Assembly (NCBI GenBank): GCA_015057445.1 | Contig: SVEI01000015.1 | Coordinates: 1-46,896 of the forward strand | Source: Lachnospiraceae bacterium | Lineage (GTDB): Bacteria > Bacillota > Clostridia > Lachnospirales > Lachnospiraceae | Direction: 5' to 3' | DNA length: 46,896 bases | Notes under the pieces: model-generated | Databases searched by the model: none | Seen by the model: the letters and a program-made list of their open reading frames with translations, nothing else | Told to the model about the DNA's origin: nothing | Made by a program: the position numbers and the translations under genes | Shown here: positions 7,408-15,182 of the stretch, one piece after another | Numbering within the stretch: the first letter of the stretch is position 1 | Layout of the letters: each line of letters starts with the position of its first letter

Positions 7408-8833
7408 AAGTAAGAAAATAGTATTGATTTCAGTTGTCATTGTAGTTGTACTTGCAGTTGTCATATTTTCCTTACATTTTCTTAAAAAGAAAAATAAAGA
7501 GAATAAAACTGTAAATGTGTATGCTGTTTCAGAAGTAGGATATGAAGGCGGATATGGTTACGAGGATATGCTTTATGGTAGTGTAAATAGTACCAATGAG
7601 CAAAAGGTTTACATAAGTAGTAATCAGAAGATTAGTGAGATAAAGGTAAAAGAGGGTCAACCAGTAAAAGTGGGTGATGTGCTTCTGGTATATGATACTA
7701 CTGCACAGAGTCTCCAGCTTAATACATTGGCCACTGAGGTTGAACTTGCAAGGGTTGCAGTACTTGTAGCAGAAAGAGAATTAAAAGAGCTAAAGGAAAT
7801 TACCCCTGTAGATGAAACTACAGAGGCACCTACTACAGTAGAACCTACAACCCAAGAACCTACCACCCAGGCACCTACTACAGAGGCTCCAGTGGAAATT
7901 CCGGATTCAACGCCCCTTGATGCAACTGATACTGATGCTAGCGGAGGGGAAACTCCAACTACAGAAATTACTACTGAGACTCAAACCCCAGAGGAGCCTA
8001 CAACAGAAGCTTCTACAACACAAGCTCCTACAACACAAGCTCCTACCCAGGATAATTCAGATGATTTAACTTCAGAAGAAGGAGATGGCGCTAATCAGGA
8101 AGAAGTGACATATACAAAAAAGGAGTTAAATCAAGCCATAAAGGATAAGGAAGTAGAGATTAATAGATTAAAAATAGCATATCAGATGATACAGATTTCA
8201 TATCAAATCATGGAGGTTCAGAATGCTACGGGAGAATTAGTATGTACCTGTGATGGCGTTGTAAGAACAGTTATAGATGAAGAAACTGCAATAGCCAACA
8301 ATGAACCAATAATTGTTGTTGGAGAGGTCGATGGTTATGTAGTTGATGTTGCAATAGGTGAATTAGCATTAGGAGATGTTAGTATAGGTGATACAGTGAG
8401 TATGATGTGCTATGACGATGGAATGACATATGAGGGAGTCATAACAAATATATCTGAGATTCCTTATAGTGAAGATTACTATGGTGATCCTTCCCAATCA
8501 TATTACCCAATGACAATATCAGTTATGGACGCTGAAAATCTTATGGCTGGAATGTATATGGAGATATCGCTCGGCGGTGGTATGGATGAGGCGGAAGAGT
8601 CGTTGTACCTTTCTTCGGCTTTTGTGAAATACGAAAATGGAGGATACTACGTTTATAAGGAAGTGGATGGTGTATTGAAAAAATGTCAAGTTGCGGTTGG
8701 TACGGTGGCTTATGGTGATTTAGAGATTGTAGGCGGCTTGTCCTATGACGACTATATAGCATTTCCACATTCTGCAGATGCTGTAGATGGTGTTAAGACC
8801 AAGCAGGAATCATCGGATAAATTATATTATTAG
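7400..8833 (+). CDS. Second membrane fusion protein (HlyD/MacA-like) with a Thr/Pro/Glu-rich insert in its hairpin
   Basis: The 477-residue protein has an N-terminal membrane anchor (about 7-28), a first lipoyl half (KISEIKVKEGQPVKVGDVLL), a helical arm (about 104-134), and then an 87-residue Thr/Pro/Glu/Gln-rich stretch (about 136-222, DNA 7805-8065) where the alpha-hairpin tip would be. A second helical arm (about 238-275), the second lipoyl half (GELVCTCDGVVRTV) and beta segments follow. The chosen ATG at 7400 is nine bases after AGGAGG (7385-7390) and overlaps the ATPase end by 8 bp; an upstream ATG at 7361 lacks a ribosome site and sits inside the ATPase gene. Two different adaptors in one ABC operon suggest a hetero-oligomeric adaptor, which is inference. 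Confidence 0.85.
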   Translation: MSKSKKIVLISVVIVVVLAVVIFSLHFLKKKNKENKTVNVYAVSEVGYEGGYGYEDMLYGSVNSTNEQKVYISSNQKISEIKVKEGQPVKVGDVLLVYDTTAQSLQLNTLATEVELARVAVLVAERELKELKEITPVDETTEAPTTVEPTTQEPTTQAPTTEAPVEIPDSTPLDATDTDASGGETPTTEITTETQTPEEPTTEASTTQAPTTQAPTQDNSDDLTSEEGDGANQEEVTYTKKELNQAIKDKEVEINRLKIAYQMIQISYQIMEVQNATGELVCTCDGVVRTVIDEETAIANNEPIIVVGEVDGYVVDVAIGELALGDVSIGDTVSMMCYDDGMTYEGVITNISEIPYSEDYYGDPSQSYYPMTISVMDAENLMAGMYMEISLGGGMDEAEESLYLSSAFVKYENGGYYVYKEVDGVLKKCQVAVGTVAYGDLEIVGGLSYDDYIAFPHSADAVDGVKTKQESSDKLYY

Positions 8834-8849
8834 AGAAAGGAGCAAAAAT

Positions 8850-10118
8850 ATGTTAGAAAATATTAGATTATCATTTCAAGGTATTTGGGCACATAAGATG
8901 CGTTCTTTTCTTACCATGCTTGGCATTATTATCGGAATAGCTGCTATAATTGCAATCGTTTCAACTATAAAAGGAACCAATGATCAGATTAAGGAAAATA
9001 TAATAGGTTCAGGAGATAATATAGTTGAAGTAAATCTATATGAAGGTGAGTGGAATTATGTGTCAGGGGATTCTCAAACACCTGAAAATATGCCTATGAT
9101 TAACGATTCAATCAAAGAAGAAATACTTGCTTATGACGAGATAATTGATGTGGCAGCTTATAGATATGGCTCCATGTATGATAATATCAACTATAAAGGT
9201 ACAAGCATAAGTGGTACAACAATAATCGGAGTTGATGAAGATTATTTTTCTGTGATGGGATATGAACTAAACAAAGGTAGATTGTTTGATGACAAAGACA
9301 GAAAATTATTTAAAAAAGTTGTGATTCTGGATAACAATGCTGCAGGTACGTTGTTTGGAAGCGAAAATCCTATAGGTAAAAGCATTGAAATGCGTGGTGA
9401 TGTATATGTGGTAGCTGGCATAGTTGAAAAATCAAATGAGTTTGCTCCTACAGTAGAAAATATCAATGACTGGTATACATATTACTATGAAGATGCAGCT
9501 GGAAAAATATATGTGACAGACGATATATGGCCCAACATATATGGTTTTGATGAACCATATAATCTTGTTATAAAACCTAAAGATACAGAGGCTATGACAA
9601 GTGCAGGTAAGAAGGCTACAGACGTTCTTAATTCATATATGCCAGTTGCTGATGATGGAGGTGAATCATTATACAAGTACAAGAGTGAGGACCTTTTAGA
9701 AAAGGCAAAGGAACTACAAGATCTTAGTGCTTCTACCAGTAAACAGCTTATTTGGATAGCAAGTATATCTCTTATAGTAGGAGGTATAGGAGTTATGAAT
9801 ATTATGCTTGTGTCTGTAACAGAGAGAACTAGGGAGATTGGTCTGAAAAAAGCTTTAGGAGCTAGAAAAAAAGTGATATTAGCCCAGTTCCTCACTGAAG
9901 CTGCTGTATTAACAAGTTTAGGAGGAATCTTAGGTGTAGGAGTTGGTATTGGACTTGCCTACTTGATTTCGGATATTGCAGCAGTGCCTGTTGCAATAAG
10001 CGGTAGTGCCATAGCAATATCAGTTGTTTTTTCTATGGTTATTGGATTGGTTTTCGGATTAATACCATCTGTTAAAGCGGCTAATCTAAATCCTATTGAT
10101 GCTCTTAGATATGAGTAA
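8850..10118 (+). CDS. MacB-like ABC transporter permease (FtsX family)
   Basis: This 422-residue permease has the MacB topology: one N-terminal membrane helix (about 18-40, in FLTMLGIIIGIAAIIAIV), a large extracytoplasmic domain (about 45-285) and three C-terminal helices, with the FtsX-type cytosolic coupling segment VTERTREIGLKKALGARKK between helices 2 and 3. MacB-type transporters do not pass substrate through the membrane but drive extracytoplasmic adaptors mechanically, which fits the two adaptors in this operon. The start ATG at 8850 is eight bases after AAAGGAG; the open frame continues upstream without a ribosome site. It is the last gene of the core operon, though a small membrane protein follows after 67 bp. 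Confidence 0.93.
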   Translation: MLENIRLSFQGIWAHKMRSFLTMLGIIIGIAAIIAIVSTIKGTNDQIKENIIGSGDNIVEVNLYEGEWNYVSGDSQTPENMPMINDSIKEEILAYDEIIDVAAYRYGSMYDNINYKGTSISGTTIIGVDEDYFSVMGYELNKGRLFDDKDRKLFKKVVILDNNAAGTLFGSENPIGKSIEMRGDVYVVAGIVEKSNEFAPTVENINDWYTYYYEDAAGKIYVTDDIWPNIYGFDEPYNLVIKPKDTEAMTSAGKKATDVLNSYMPVADDGGESLYKYKSEDLLEKAKELQDLSASTSKQLIWIASISLIVGGIGVMNIMLVSVTERTREIGLKKALGARKKVILAQFLTEAAVLTSLGGILGVGVGIGLAYLISDIAAVPVAISGSAIAISVVFSMVIGLVFGLIPSVKAANLNPIDALRYE

Positions 10119-10185
10119 ATATACAATAATTAAGATTATCCAATTTTGTGCAAGAGAGTAGAGCGGTTTGTTAAGGAGTAAAATG

Positions 10186-10440
10186 ATGAGTGAAGATAAG
10201 TATATAAAGAAAGTATCAAGTAACAAATTTTTTAGGGTTATGGCATGGGTTGCTTTGATAGTAATTGTTGGACTTGTTATTGCAACATTCGTTGCTGGTG
10301 TGACAGGAAGCGAGTATTTTATGGGCTTTCTTGTTCTAAGTATAATTGTTCCTGTGTTTGTGTATGTTGTGCTTTGGATAGGAAGATTGTTGTTTAATTC
10401 AGCACAAGATAAAAGTGACTCAGGAGATAAACAAGAATAA
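10186..10440 (+). CDS. Small two-helix membrane protein, function unknown
   Basis: An 84-residue protein with two predicted membrane helices (about 15-38 and 44-69), a short charged N-terminus (MSEDKYIKK) and a polar C-terminal tail rich in Asp, Ser and Lys. I do not recognise the family. The start is taken as the second of two adjacent ATGs (10183 and 10186), seven bases after AAGGAG at 10173-10178. It follows the permease by 67 bp on the same strand with no clear terminator between, so it may belong to the transporter operon, but there is no evidence of function. Confidence 0.65.
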   Translation: MSEDKYIKKVSSNKFFRVMAWVALIVIVGLVIATFVAGVTGSEYFMGFLVLSIIVPVFVYVVLWIGRLLFNSAQDKSDSGDKQE

Positions 10441-10462
10441 CCACAAACAAGAAAGAAAAATA

Positions 10463-10491
10463 TTGAAATAATATTTAGATTTTGATATACT
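10463..10491 (+). promoter_or_regulatory. Sigma-A promoter of the SEC-C/helicase operon
   Basis: TTGAAA (10463-10468), a 17-bp spacer and TATACT (10486-10491) form a good promoter 57 bp before the SEC-C gene start. Confidence 0.75.
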
Positions 10492-10547
10492 TTCTACTAG
10501 TGTAAAAATCATAAAACTAAATGATAAGTAAACAGGAGATTATAATT

Positions 10548-11048
10548 ATGAGTTTATTAAAAGAGTGGCGTGATTACGCATATGGACTTGATGACAGAAC
10601 ACCAGAAGGTGAGAAGTTTTGGCTTGATTACTTCCAGAAGGAAAAGGCTATATATGAGCAGATTCTTGGCGAGGAAAAAGCTGTTATGGGTACAGTTAAG
10701 GAGCTTGCAGAGAAGTATAATATGTCAATTCAGTACATGGTAGGATTCCTTGATGGTATTGAAGATAGCCTTATCGTTAAGAATAATGTAGAAGAGATAA
10801 CAGAGGATTCAAAAGTATCATTAGCATATGATTCTGAGAAACTTTATATGAACATGGTTGACTGTAATGCTGAGTGGTTATACACACTTCCACAGTGGGA
10901 TAACCTTATTAATCCAGAGAGAAGAAAAGAGCTATACAAGATTCAGAAATCTTCAAAGACAGTGGTTAAGCCACCAAAGGTATTTCCTAACGATCCATGT
11001 CCATGCGGATCAGGAAAGAAGTTCAAGAAGTGTTGTGGAGCAAACTAA
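10548..11048 (+). CDS. SEC-C motif protein, function unknown
   Basis: The 166-residue protein ends with a complete SEC-C zinc motif, [17 protein letters not shown], with ligand pattern CxCx8CC, as at the C-terminus of SecA, where it binds zinc and SecB. The rest is a helical domain starting [21 protein letters not shown] and does not resemble SecA; similar stand-alone SEC-C proteins occur in Clostridia. The start is the ATG at 10548, nine bases after AGGAG (10534-10538), not the ATG at 10521, which has no ribosome site. A UvrD-like helicase follows after 15 bp, so the two are co-transcribed from the promoter at 10463-10491. A joint role is possible but unsupported beyond position. Confidence 0.85.
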   Translation: MSLLKEWRDYAYGLDDRTPEGEKFWLDYFQKEKAIYEQILGEEKAVMGTVKELAEKYNMSIQYMVGFLDGIEDSLIVKNNVEEITEDSKVSLAYDSEKLYMNMVDCNAEWLYTLPQWDNLINPERRKELYKIQKSSKTVVKPPKVFPNDPCPCGSGKKFKKCCGAN

Positions 11049-11063
11049 TTATAGGAGATTAGT

Positions 11064-12881
11064 ATGAGTTTTAACAAAGAGCAGTCCGTAGCGATTATGC
11101 ATACAGATGGTCCTATGATGGTTATAGCAGGACCTGGCTCAGGCAAGACAACAGTCATTACAAGAAGAATAAAATATCTTATTGAATCTGCGGGAGTTTC
11201 TCCCGCAGATATTTTAGTGATAACATTTACTAAAGCTGCTGCATCAGAGATGGAGCAAAGGTTTAAGAAAATAACATCCGGTGAGAATTATCAGGTAAGA
11301 TTCAGTACCTTTCATTCCCTTTTCTTTTGGATTATCAAGCGAGCGTATGGTCTCGACAATTCCAGCGTTATTAACGAAAATGAAAAACGAAATATATTAG
11401 ATGGCATAATTAAGAATATGTCTATAGATTATGATAATAGAGAAGATGTAATAAGTTCTGTATTATCACAGATTAGTCTTGTAAAATGCAATATGATAGA
11501 TATTGAAAATTACTATAGTTCAAATATGCCAGAGAATTATTTTAGAGAAATATATCATCGATTTGATAAGGAAATGAAACGACTAGGAAAGATAGATTTC
11601 GACGATATGATGGTTATGTGTTATGACCTTTTAACTAAAAGACAAGATATACTTGAACAATTAAGGAAATTATTTAAGTATATTTTAGTTGATGAGTTTC
11701 AAGATAGTAATAAATTGCAGTATGAGATTTTGAAACTTCTTGGTAAGCCTAGAGAAAATGTTTTTATAGTAGGTGATGATGATCAGTCTGTCTATGGTTT
11801 TAGAGGCGCTAAGCCTGAGATTATGCATGCATTTTCTAAGGATTTTAACAATGTAAAAATTACATATCTTAGTGAGAATTATAGATGTGGGCAAAATATA
11901 TCAAAAGCATCCATAAAGGTTATATCAGGTAATGGAAATAGATTTAAGAAAAGTTTAATTCCAGCTAGAGAAAAAGAAGGTTTGGTAAAAATTCTATATC
12001 CTATGGATTCAAGAGACGAAAGTTTGCTTATTATTAAAAGTATTAAAGAACACTACAACAACGGTATTCCCTACGAGAATCAAGCTGTTATTTATAGGAC
12101 TAATAATGAACCTAGGATGTTGGTTTACAAGCTTAAAGAGTTTAATGTTCCTTACACTATCAGTGATACTATGCCAAATATATTTGAACATTTTGTTATT
12201 AAAAATATTTTAGATTATATTAATATGGCTTTGGGTGATAGAAGTAGAGCTACTTTTCTTAGAATTATGAACAAGCCAAGTAGATATATTAGTAGAGACA
12301 TCTTGTGGGAAGAAACTATTGATTTTAATAAGATAATGACAAGGCTAGAACGAAAGGAATATGTGGTAGAACACATATATAAGCTAGAAGCTGATTTAAG
12401 GTTAATTGCTAAGATGAGACCCTACGCAGCACTGAATTTTATTCGAAAATCTGTGGGTTATGATGATTATATAAAGGACTATTGTGATTACAGGCAGATG
12501 GATTCTGTGGAGTTCTTTGACTTACTTGATACTTTTGCAGGATTAGTGCAGGATATGTCTAGTTTTGGTGAGATGTTTGAATTTATAGACAACTATTCTG
12601 AAATAATCAGTATGCAACATCAGAAAGAACGAAGAGGAGTTAACCTTATGACTATGCATAGCTCTAAGGGCCTAGAGTTTGACGTGGTTCATATTATCGA
12701 AGCTGTGGAGGGAATTACACCTTATAAGAAAGCGAAAACCACAGGAGAGAAAGAAGAAGAGAGAAGAATGTTCTATGTTGCCATGACTAGGGCGAAGGAT
12801 GAGTTATATATTTATTGTCCTAGAACTGTACTTGGGAAGGAAACAAAGCCTAGTCAATTTGTTAAATCGTTAGAGAAATAA
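11064..12881 (+). CDS. UvrD/PcrA-like superfamily 1 DNA helicase
   Basis: This 605-residue protein has the SF1A helicase motifs in order: Walker A AGPGSGKTT (about 22-30), motif Ia TFTKAAASEM, motif II ILVDEFQDSN, motif III VGDDDQSVYGFRGA, motif IV around YLSENYRCG, motif V TMHSSKGLEFDVV and motif VI FYVAMTRAKDELYI. These unwind DNA 3' to 5' in repair or replication restart. It is shorter than PcrA/UvrD (about 720-750) and ends soon after motif VI, so the C-terminal Tudor-like tail is missing; a more divergent UvrD-like class is likely. A perfect 11-bp hairpin lies inside codons 41-49 (11186-11210). It follows the SEC-C gene by 15 bp and ends at a bidirectional terminator. Confidence 0.93.
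   Translation: MSFNKEQSVAIMHTDGPMMVIAGPGSGKTTVITRRIKYLIESAGVSPADILVITFTKAAASEMEQRFKKITSGENYQVRFSTFHSLFFWIIKRAYGLDNSSVINENEKRNILDGIIKNMSIDYDNREDVISSVLSQISLVKCNMIDIENYYSSNMPENYFREIYHRFDKEMKRLGKIDFDDMMVMCYDLLTKRQDILEQLRKLFKYILVDEFQDSNKLQYEILKLLGKPRENVFIVGDDDQSVYGFRGAKPEIMHAFSKDFNNVKITYLSENYRCGQNISKASIKVISGNGNRFKKSLIPAREKEGLVKILYPMDSRDESLLIIKSIKEHYNNGIPYENQAVIYRTNNEPRMLVYKLKEFNVPYTISDTMPNIFEHFVIKNILDYINMALGDRSRATFLRIMNKPSRYISRDILWEETIDFNKIMTRLERKEYVVEHIYKLEADLRLIAKMRPYAALNFIRKSVGYDDYIKDYCDYRQMDSVEFFDLLDTFAGLVQDMSSFGEMFEFIDNYSEIISMQHQKERRGVNLMTMHSSKGLEFDVVHIIEAVEGITPYKKAKTTGEKEEERRMFYVAMTRAKDELYIYCPRTVLGKETKPSQFVKSLEK
11186..11210 (+). repeat. Perfect GC-rich hairpin inside the helicase gene
   Basis: ATCTGCGGGAG (11186-11196), loop TTT and CTCCCGCAGAT (11200-11210) form a perfect 11-bp stem followed by ATTTTAG. 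It lies about 125 bases into the coding sequence and is notably GC-rich for this AT-rich genome. It has the look of an intrinsic terminator with a weak U tract, or of an RNA processing or pausing site. Confidence 0.7.
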
Positions 12882-12890
12882 GCAATAATT

Positions 12891-12912
12891 AAGGGACCAG
12901 GTCTGGTCCCTT
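12891..12912. terminator. Bidirectional terminator between helicase and DUF1292 gene
   Basis: A perfect 10-bp stem AAGGGACCAG / CTGGTCCCTT with a 2-nt loop sits between two convergent genes that end 10 and 7 bp away. Plus-strand tail TATAGTTTT and minus-strand tail AATTATTG can serve either direction. Confidence 0.85.
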
Positions 12913-12918
12913 ATAGTT

Positions 12919-13236
12919 TTACTCGCCGTCTATTTCGTTAAATTCTTCCTCATCAAGAAGCTCATCAAATGCATCAGCCACAGCCTCGTATTCTTCCTCG
13001 TTATCGATTGGCTCAAGGTTAATATCATCACCCTCTAGCTCTTGATATCTGTATAAGAACACCTCGTTTTCTTCGTAACCTTCAATAACCTTATCAGGAA
13101 GAAGGGCAATATAGTCTTTTCCATCTACAGGGAAGATTGCAACTACATCACATTCAAGCTCTGTGCCGTCTTCAAGAGTCATAGAAACGGTAGCTTCTTC
13201 GTATTCTTCGTTGTTGTTTTTGTTCATATCGCTCAT
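12919..13236 (-). CDS. DUF1292 family protein
   Basis: This 105-residue acidic protein contains the DUF1292 pattern, with VSMTLEDGTELECDVVAIF, then VDGKDYIALLPDK, then a YRYQELEGDDINLEPIDNEE segment and an Asp/Glu-rich C-terminal helix. DUF1292 (YrzB-like) proteins are widespread in Firmicutes, commonly beside yqgF/yrrK and mscS-like genes, and have no settled function. Here it is alone. Start at 13236 is preceded by AGAGGA on the minus strand; an alternative ATG at 13257 overlaps that site. It is convergent with the helicase gene and shares its terminator. Confidence 0.88.
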   Translation of the reverse strand: MSDMNKNNNEEYEEATVSMTLEDGTELECDVVAIFPVDGKDYIALLPDKVIEGYEENEVFLYRYQELEGDDINLEPIDNEEEYEAVADAFDELLDEEEFNEIDGE

Positions 13237-13448
13237 GAATAATCCTCTTTCTTTCATTGTTATAGTTTGTTATGTCTGTATGATTAGATATGTTAGTTTC
13301 AATTAATACTTATATTCTATGGCTATGCCTAAGTATTACCTTGAAAAATTCATCTATTCATTATATGATAGTTTAATGTAATTTGGCTTTTTGGTCAATA
13401 TATTATTATATACATAGAATAAAACATATAAAGGATTGGTATTAAAAT

Positions 13449-15182
13449 ATGAAACATTTAATGAAATATTTTAATGGTTATAAGGTTCGAGCCATTCTTG
13501 CTCCACTGTTTAAGATGTTAGAAGCAAGCTTTGAACTTCTTGTCCCACTTGTTATGGCAGCTATTATTAATCAGGGAATTAAGGCAGGAGACAAGCCATA
13601 TATTATAAAAATGGGACTGGTTATGGTTCTTTTAGGACTTGTTGGTTTGGCCTGCTCCGTTACAGCACAGTATTTTTCAGCAAAGACTGCCATGGGTGTT
13701 GGTAAGGCTTTGAGATTCGATTTGTTTAGACATATTGAAACATTATCATATACCGAAATCGATGAAATTGGTAGCTCAACACTTATTAACCGTATGATCA
13801 GTGATGTTAACCAGGTTCAGACAGGAATAAATATGTTCTTAAGGCTATTTATGAGGTCTCCGTTTATAGTATTTGGTGCCACTATTATGGCATTTACAGT
13901 GGATGTTAAAAGTGCAAAGACATTTCTTGTTGTGCTTCCTATTCTTATAATTATTGTATTTGGAATTATGTTAGTATCCATTCCATTATATAAGAAAGTA
14001 CAGGGTAGACTTGATAAGGTTCTTCTTCAAACTAGAGAAAATCTAGCAGGTGCTAGGGTTATTCGTGCTTTTGGCCAGGAAAAAAATGAGATGGATGATT
14101 TCAAAGAGAGTACAACAGAACTCACCAAGTGGCAGCTTGTTGTAGGTGGTATATCTACATTTTTGAACCCACTTACTTATGCGGTGGTTAATCTTGGTAT
14201 AGCTGCCATAGTTATGATTGGAGCAAATCAGGTTGATAGTGGTATTTTATTGGATGGAGATGTCTACGCACTGGTAAATTATATGTCACAAATTCTAGTA
14301 GAGCTTATTAAGTTAGCCAATCTTATTATTATTGAGACTAAGGCCGTGGCATGTGCTAACAGAATTGCAACAGTATTTAATACAAATAGTTCACAGGTAT
14401 ACAAGAGTGAAAAGGTTATTCCAGTCAGCGGTGCTCCTAGATTACAGTTTATAGATGCAGGATTAACATATAAGAATGCTTCTGAGTCATCAATAGAAGG
14501 TATTAATCTTACTGTTAATGCAGGGGATACAATAGGTATTATAGGTGGTACAGGTTCGGGAAAATCATCATTTATTAATTTGATACCAAGATTCTACGAT
14601 TGTACAGAAGGAAAGCTTCTTGTGGATGGTGTTGATGTAAAGGATTATCCAAAGGAACAGCTTAGAGATAAGATTGGAATTGTACCACAGAAAGCAGTGC
14701 TCTTCTCGGGAACTATTGAAGATAACCTTAGGTGGGGTAAAGCAGATGCTACCGAGGAAGATTTGGAATTCGCCATAGATGTGGCGCAGGCTAAAGAATT
14801 TGTTGACTCCAAAGAAGGAAGATTAAAGTTTATGCTTAATCAAGGAGCAAAAAATCTGTCTGGAGGTCAAAAACAAAGACTTACCATTGCACGAGCTCTT
14901 GTGAAAAAACCAGAGATACTTATATTAGATGATAGCGCATCTGCACTGGATTATGCCACAGATGCAAAGCTTCGTATGGCGATTAAAGAAAAAACAAATA
15001 ATATGACTGTATTTATAGTATCCCAGCGTTCATCATCTATAATGCATGCAGATAAGATTGTGGTGTTAGATGATGGTAAGGTATGTGGTATGGGTACTCA
15101 TGATGAACTTTTAAGAAGTTGTGAGGAATATCAGGAAATATGCTCTTCACAGAATAGAGAGGAGGTGGCTTCCAATGAGTAA
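13449..15182 (+). CDS. ABC exporter half-transporter, subunit with degenerate ATP site (heterodimeric multidrug type)
   Basis: The 577-residue protein fuses six membrane helices (about 1-310) to a nucleotide-binding domain. Walker A GGTGSGKSS, signature LSGGQKQRLTIARAL and Walker B ILILDDSASALD are clear; the residue after the Walker B Asp is Asp instead of the catalytic Glu. That is the hallmark of the degenerate subunit in heterodimeric exporters such as TM287/288 or BmrC/BmrD. The partner gene overlaps by 8 bp and has the normal Glu. The pair probably exports drugs, lipids or peptides; substrate unknown. The promoter is not certain; a TTGGTC/TAGAAT pair with an 18-bp spacer lies at 13391-13420. 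Confidence 0.93.
   Translation: MKHLMKYFNGYKVRAILAPLFKMLEASFELLVPLVMAAIINQGIKAGDKPYIIKMGLVMVLLGLVGLACSVTAQYFSAKTAMGVGKALRFDLFRHIETLSYTEIDEIGSSTLINRMISDVNQVQTGINMFLRLFMRSPFIVFGATIMAFTVDVKSAKTFLVVLPILIIIVFGIMLVSIPLYKKVQGRLDKVLLQTRENLAGARVIRAFGQEKNEMDDFKESTTELTKWQLVVGGISTFLNPLTYAVVNLGIAAIVMIGANQVDSGILLDGDVYALVNYMSQILVELIKLANLIIIETKAVACANRIATVFNTNSSQVYKSEKVIPVSGAPRLQFIDAGLTYKNASESSIEGINLTVNAGDTIGIIGGTGSGKSSFINLIPRFYDCTEGKLLVDGVDVKDYPKEQLRDKIGIVPQKAVLFSGTIEDNLRWGKADATEEDLEFAIDVAQAKEFVDSKEGRLKFMLNQGAKNLSGGQKQRLTIARALVKKPEILILDDSASALDYATDAKLRMAIKEKTNNMTVFIVSQRSSSIMHADKIVVLDDGKVCGMGTHDELLRSCEEYQEICSSQNREEVASNE

Noticed and set aside
13391-13420. Promoter before the ABC exporter
   Set aside because: TTGGTC-N18-TAGAAT is only moderate and alternatives overlap in the AT-rich stretch, so it is mentioned in the gene entry but not listed as a feature.
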